NCBI RefSeq assembly: GCF_014205215.1
Contig: NZ_JACHNC010000001.1
Location: 9,544,501-9,608,500 of the forward strand
Direction: 5' to 3'
DNA from: Actinoplanes lobatus
GTDB taxonomy: Bacteria; Actinomycetota; Actinomycetes; Mycobacteriales; Micromonosporaceae
DNA length: 64,000 bases
Numbering within the stretch: the first letter of the stretch is position 1; each line of letters opens with the position of its first letter. The position numbers and the translations under genes were made by a program. Shown here one piece after another: positions 61,477 to 64,000 of this stretch. The notes below the pieces were generated by a model that worked only from the letters and a program-made list of their open reading frames with translations, was not told the origin of the DNA and searched no databases.

Positions 61477-62565
61477 ATGACGCTGACCACCGACTGCACC
61501 TCGTGCGCCGACGAGCGCACCGCCGGCGCGAGCTTCTGTGAGGTGTGCGGTCGCCGGCTCACCGAAACGGCGGAGCCGCCCTCGGCCCGGGAGGACTGCT
61601 CGCACTGCGGGGCTGCGGGCGCCGTGGACGACGACGGGTACTGCGAGGAGTGCGGCATGCAGGCCGGCCGATCCCGCGACCATCTGGAAGCCGACGGCGG
61701 CGCGACCGGCGCCGCGGTGAGCGACCGGGGCCGCCGCCACCACCGCAACGAGGACGCCATGTGGCTGGCCGTCGGGGCGGAGGCCGCCGACGTGGTGGTC
61801 TCCGACGGCGTGTCGGCGTCGTTCGACCCGGACGCCGCCTCGGACATCGCGGTCCGCGCGGCCGGTGAGCTGCTGGCCGCCGCCCGCCACCCGGACGAGC
61901 AGCCGGCGCCCGGCAACCCGGACGAGACGGTGGACCTGGACCGCCCGCAGGGCGCGGTGGGGCTGGCCGGCGCGGTGGCGCACGCCATCGCCGGGGCCGC
62001 CGCCGCGGTGGCGTCGCTGGCGCACACCGGCGACCCGCGCCGGGCCGCCGCGAACCCGGCCTGCACGATCGTGGCCGCCGCGGTCCGCGGGCCGCACGTC
62101 GGGTACGGCTGGGTCGGCGACAGCCGGGTCTACTGGCTGGGCCCGGACGGCCCGGCCGAGCAGCTCACCGAGGACGACTCGTGGGCCGCGCACGTGATCG
62201 CCCTGGGCGCCGACCCGGTGACCGCCATGAACGATCCGAAGGCGCACGCCATCACCGCGTGGCTGGGCGCGGACGCCGGGCCGGTGGCTCCGCGGGTGCG
62301 CTCGTTCACCGCCACCGAGCCGGGCCATCTGATCCTGTGCAGCGACGGACTGTGGAACTACCTGCCCGACCCGGCCGAGTTCGGCACCGTGATCCGGGAG
62401 GCGCTGGCCGCCGCTCCCGGCCCGCTGGACGCCGCCCGGACACTCGTCGCCTACGCGAACGCGGCCGGCGGCGCGGACAACATCACGGTCGCCCTGGTGC
62501 CGGTGCATCCAGTGCCCGAGACCGAACCGAAGACGACGGAACTGTCCACCACCAGCGAGGATTGA
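61477..62565 (+). CDS. PP2C-family protein phosphatase with N-terminal zinc ribbons
   Basis: A 362-residue phosphatase. Two Cys pairs (CTSCADERTAGASFCEVCG, CSHCGAAGAVDDDGYCEECG) occupy the first 65 residues and resemble the ribbons of PknG. The PP2C domain follows: SDRGRRHHRNEDAMWLAV, VVVSDGVSASFDPDAAS, GYGWVGDSRVYWLG, LILCSDGLWNYL and GGADNITVALV, with all metal-binding Asp residues in place. It probably removes phosphates placed by PknG. It lies 10 bp after pknG in the same operon. Confidence 0.92.
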   Translation: MTLTTDCTSCADERTAGASFCEVCGRRLTETAEPPSAREDCSHCGAAGAVDDDGYCEECGMQAGRSRDHLEADGGATGAAVSDRGRRHHRNEDAMWLAVGAEAADVVVSDGVSASFDPDAASDIAVRAAGELLAAARHPDEQPAPGNPDETVDLDRPQGAVGLAGAVAHAIAGAAAAVASLAHTGDPRRAAANPACTIVAAAVRGPHVGYGWVGDSRVYWLGPDGPAEQLTEDDSWAAHVIALGADPVTAMNDPKAHAITAWLGADAGPVAPRVRSFTATEPGHLILCSDGLWNYLPDPAEFGTVIREALAAAPGPLDAARTLVAYANAAGGADNITVALVPVHPVPETEPKTTELSTTSED

Positions 62566-62575
62566 GGAGACACGC

Positions 62576-63838
62576 GTGTCGTACACCGCTGAGGCGTTCC
62601 AGAACGAGTACCTCGCCCTGGGTGCGAGCGAGGTCAACGCGATCGTGACGATCACGTCGACCGGGAGCGAGGGCGGGCGCCGCACGGCCGGCGCCACCGA
62701 GATCATCATCGTGGACGCGTCCGGGTCGATGCAGGCCGAGGGCCGGATCGGCGCGGCCCGGCAGGCCGCGAAGGCGGCCGTCGAGTGCATCGACGACGGC
62801 GTGAACTTCGCCATCATCGCCGGCGTCAGCACCGCCCAGCAGCTGTTCCCGGACCCGGGGCAGCTGGCGGTCTCCTCGCCGCAGACCCGCGCCGACGCGG
62901 CCCGGGCGATCGACCGGCTCCAGGCCAACGGCGGCACCGCGATGGGCGCCTGGCTGCTGTTGGCCGCCCAGCTGTTCGCCCAGCGGCCGGGCGACATCAA
63001 GCACGCCATCCTGCTGACCGACGGCGACAACGGTGAGCGGTCCGGCTACCTGGAGACGGTGCTGGACCAGATCAAGGAGCAGTTCGTCTGCGACTGCCGG
63101 GGCGTCGGCGCCAACTGGAAGGTCGCCGAGCTCCGCAAGATCGCCGACCGGATGCTCGGGACCGTGGACATCGTGGCCAGGCCGACCGAGCTGACCGCCT
63201 CGTTCCAGCAGATGATCACCGCGGCGATGGGCAAGACCAGCGCCGACGTCCAGCTCAAGGTGATCACCCCGGTGACCAGCAAGATCCGCTTCGTGAAGCA
63301 GGTCGAGCCGCGGGTGGCCGACCTGACCGGCAAGCGGGTCGAGGACGGGCGGGCGGGCCGTTACCCGCTCGGCTCCTGGGGGCAGGAGAGCCGCGACTAC
63401 CACCTCTGCTTCGACGTCACGCCGGGCAACGTCGGCGACAACATGATGGCCGGGCGGGTGCAGATCCTCGAGGGCGACACGGTGCTCACGACCGTACTGG
63501 TCAAGGCGACCTGGACCGAGGACACCGCGCTCTCCACCAAGATCAACCGGCAGGTCGCCCACTACACCGGGCAGGCCGAGCTGGCCGAGGTGATCCAGGA
63601 GGGGCTGACCGCGCACAAGGCCGGTGACGACCGGACCGCCACCATCAAGTTCGGCCGGGCCGCCCAGCTCGCCCGGGCCAGCGGCAACACCGCCACCGAG
63701 GAGCTGCTGTCCAAGGTGGTGGAGATCGAGGACGCGGTCACCGGCACGGTCCGGCTCAAGCGCCGGGTGGCGGCCGAGGACGAGATGGCCCTGGACACCC
63801 GCTCCACCAAGACGGTCCGGGTGGGCCGCGGCCAGTGA
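62576..63838 (+). CDS. VWA-domain protein of the PknG operon
   Basis: A 420-residue cytoplasmic protein. The von Willebrand A domain has a complete MIDAS metal site: ATEIIIVDASGSMQAEGR (DxSxS), the Thr in ANGGTAMGAWLLLAA and the Asp in AILLTDGDNGERSG. The C-terminal half is a beta-rich domain (VKVITPVTSKIRFVKQVEPR is close to its start) followed by helices. GTG start. It overlaps the next gene by 4 bp (GTGA). VWA proteins beside Ser/Thr kinases often act as scaffolds or substrates. No TerD or chelatase genes are near. Confidence 0.87.
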   Translation: MSYTAEAFQNEYLALGASEVNAIVTITSTGSEGGRRTAGATEIIIVDASGSMQAEGRIGAARQAAKAAVECIDDGVNFAIIAGVSTAQQLFPDPGQLAVSSPQTRADAARAIDRLQANGGTAMGAWLLLAAQLFAQRPGDIKHAILLTDGDNGERSGYLETVLDQIKEQFVCDCRGVGANWKVAELRKIADRMLGTVDIVARPTELTASFQQMITAAMGKTSADVQLKVITPVTSKIRFVKQVEPRVADLTGKRVEDGRAGRYPLGSWGQESRDYHLCFDVTPGNVGDNMMAGRVQILEGDTVLTTVLVKATWTEDTALSTKINRQVAHYTGQAELAEVIQEGLTAHKAGDDRTATIKFGRAAQLARASGNTATEELLSKVVEIEDAVTGTVRLKRRVAAEDEMALDTRSTKTVRVGRGQ

Positions 63839-64000
63839 GCGTCTACACCTGCCCGAACGGTCACGCGTCCACCGAGGACGATTTCTGCGACACGTGCGGT
63901 TCCCCGATTCAGGGCGCCGCCCCGGCGGCCGTGGCGACCCCGGTGGCGGCCGCGCCGGCCGCGCCGGCCGCGCCGGGCGGGGACTGCCCGAGTTGCCGGG
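63835..64000 (+). CDS. Zinc-ribbon protein, probably FHA-domain, cut by the window edge
   Basis: Only the first 55 codons are present. The start VYTCPNGHASTEDDFCDTCG is a zinc ribbon like those in PknG and the phosphatase, followed by an Ala/Pro-rich linker and the start of another Cys pair (GGDCPSC). In comparable actinobacterial operons the next gene encodes an FHA-domain protein, the natural substrate class for PknG, but no FHA sequence lies within the window. GTG start overlapping the VWA gene by 4 bp. Confidence 0.75.
   Translation, partial: MSVYTCPNGHASTEDDFCDTCGSPIQGAAPAAVATPVAAAPAAPAAPGGDCPSCR

Noticed and set aside
58239..62066. A 1275-codon minus-strand open frame
   Set aside because: It is antisense to pknG and its neighbours, with Ser/Ala/Arg-rich low-complexity translation and no recognisable domain.

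Overview
The window is very GC-rich DNA with GTG and TTG starts, many 4-bp stop/start overlaps and long antisense shadow ORFs. It reads like a filamentous actinomycete. The PknG-GlnH-GlnX set, DUF5753-type XRE and BTAD regulators, a chemoreceptor and a CebR-type operator before a cellulase suggest a Micromonosporaceae member such as Actinoplanes. This is an inference from gene content. I recognised no rRNA, tRNA, CRISPR array, integrase or transposase.

Left part (1-17.5 kb), mostly transport and small operons: a truncated secreted alpha/beta hydrolase; a LysE exporter; a four-gene PotABCD-like ABC importer (1860-5635); a CBM2-GH5 cellulase behind a perfect CebR palindrome; an ArsR plus SRPBCC pair. 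A 1.45-kb gene-free stretch follows, with a near-perfect 52-bp inverted repeat and a 70-bp tandem repeat array. Then come a sulfotransferase, a YjbR-like protein, an OsmC protein, a ferric-siderophore importer split around an IdeR/DtxR-like iron box, and a methyl-accepting chemotaxis protein.

Middle (17.5-37.8 kb), a catabolic island mostly on the minus strand. Seven tightly overlapping genes (30158 down to 24497) encode a two-domain extradiol-type dioxygenase, an aldehyde dehydrogenase, an FAH-family hydrolase, a small VOC protein, an alpha/beta hydrolase, a GlcG/HbpS protein and an unusual MetE-like protein. Nearby are a second aldehyde dehydrogenase, L-2-hydroxyglutarate oxidase, an amidohydrolase, a ThDP enzyme, a type-2 malate/lactate dehydrogenase, a carboxymuconolactone-decarboxylase-like protein leading an RbsABC-like importer, a cupin, a PrpF-like isomerase, and LysR and GntR regulators. 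The set fits uptake and meta-cleavage-type breakdown of an aromatic or cyclic acid. The substrate is unknown.

Right-middle (37.8-55.5 kb): a two-component system divergent from a DUF4956-VTC-lipoprotein operon; an XRE regulator; a phosphodiester glycosidase-like protein next to a GT2-GtrA glycosyltransferase; a BTAD/NB-ARC regulator before a DrrAB-type exporter; an intradiol-dioxygenase-like protein lacking most iron ligands; an EAL-HDOD protein; and an acyl-CoA ligase.

Right end (55.7-64 kb): GlnX, GlnH, an unrecognised helical 408-residue protein, PknG, a PP2C phosphatase, a VWA protein and the start of a zinc-ribbon protein cut by the window edge, all on one strand. GlnX-GlnH-PknG is the known mycobacterial amino-acid-sensing kinase relay. 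Here it is extended by a phosphatase, a VWA protein and recurring small zinc ribbons. This is the most interesting system in the window.
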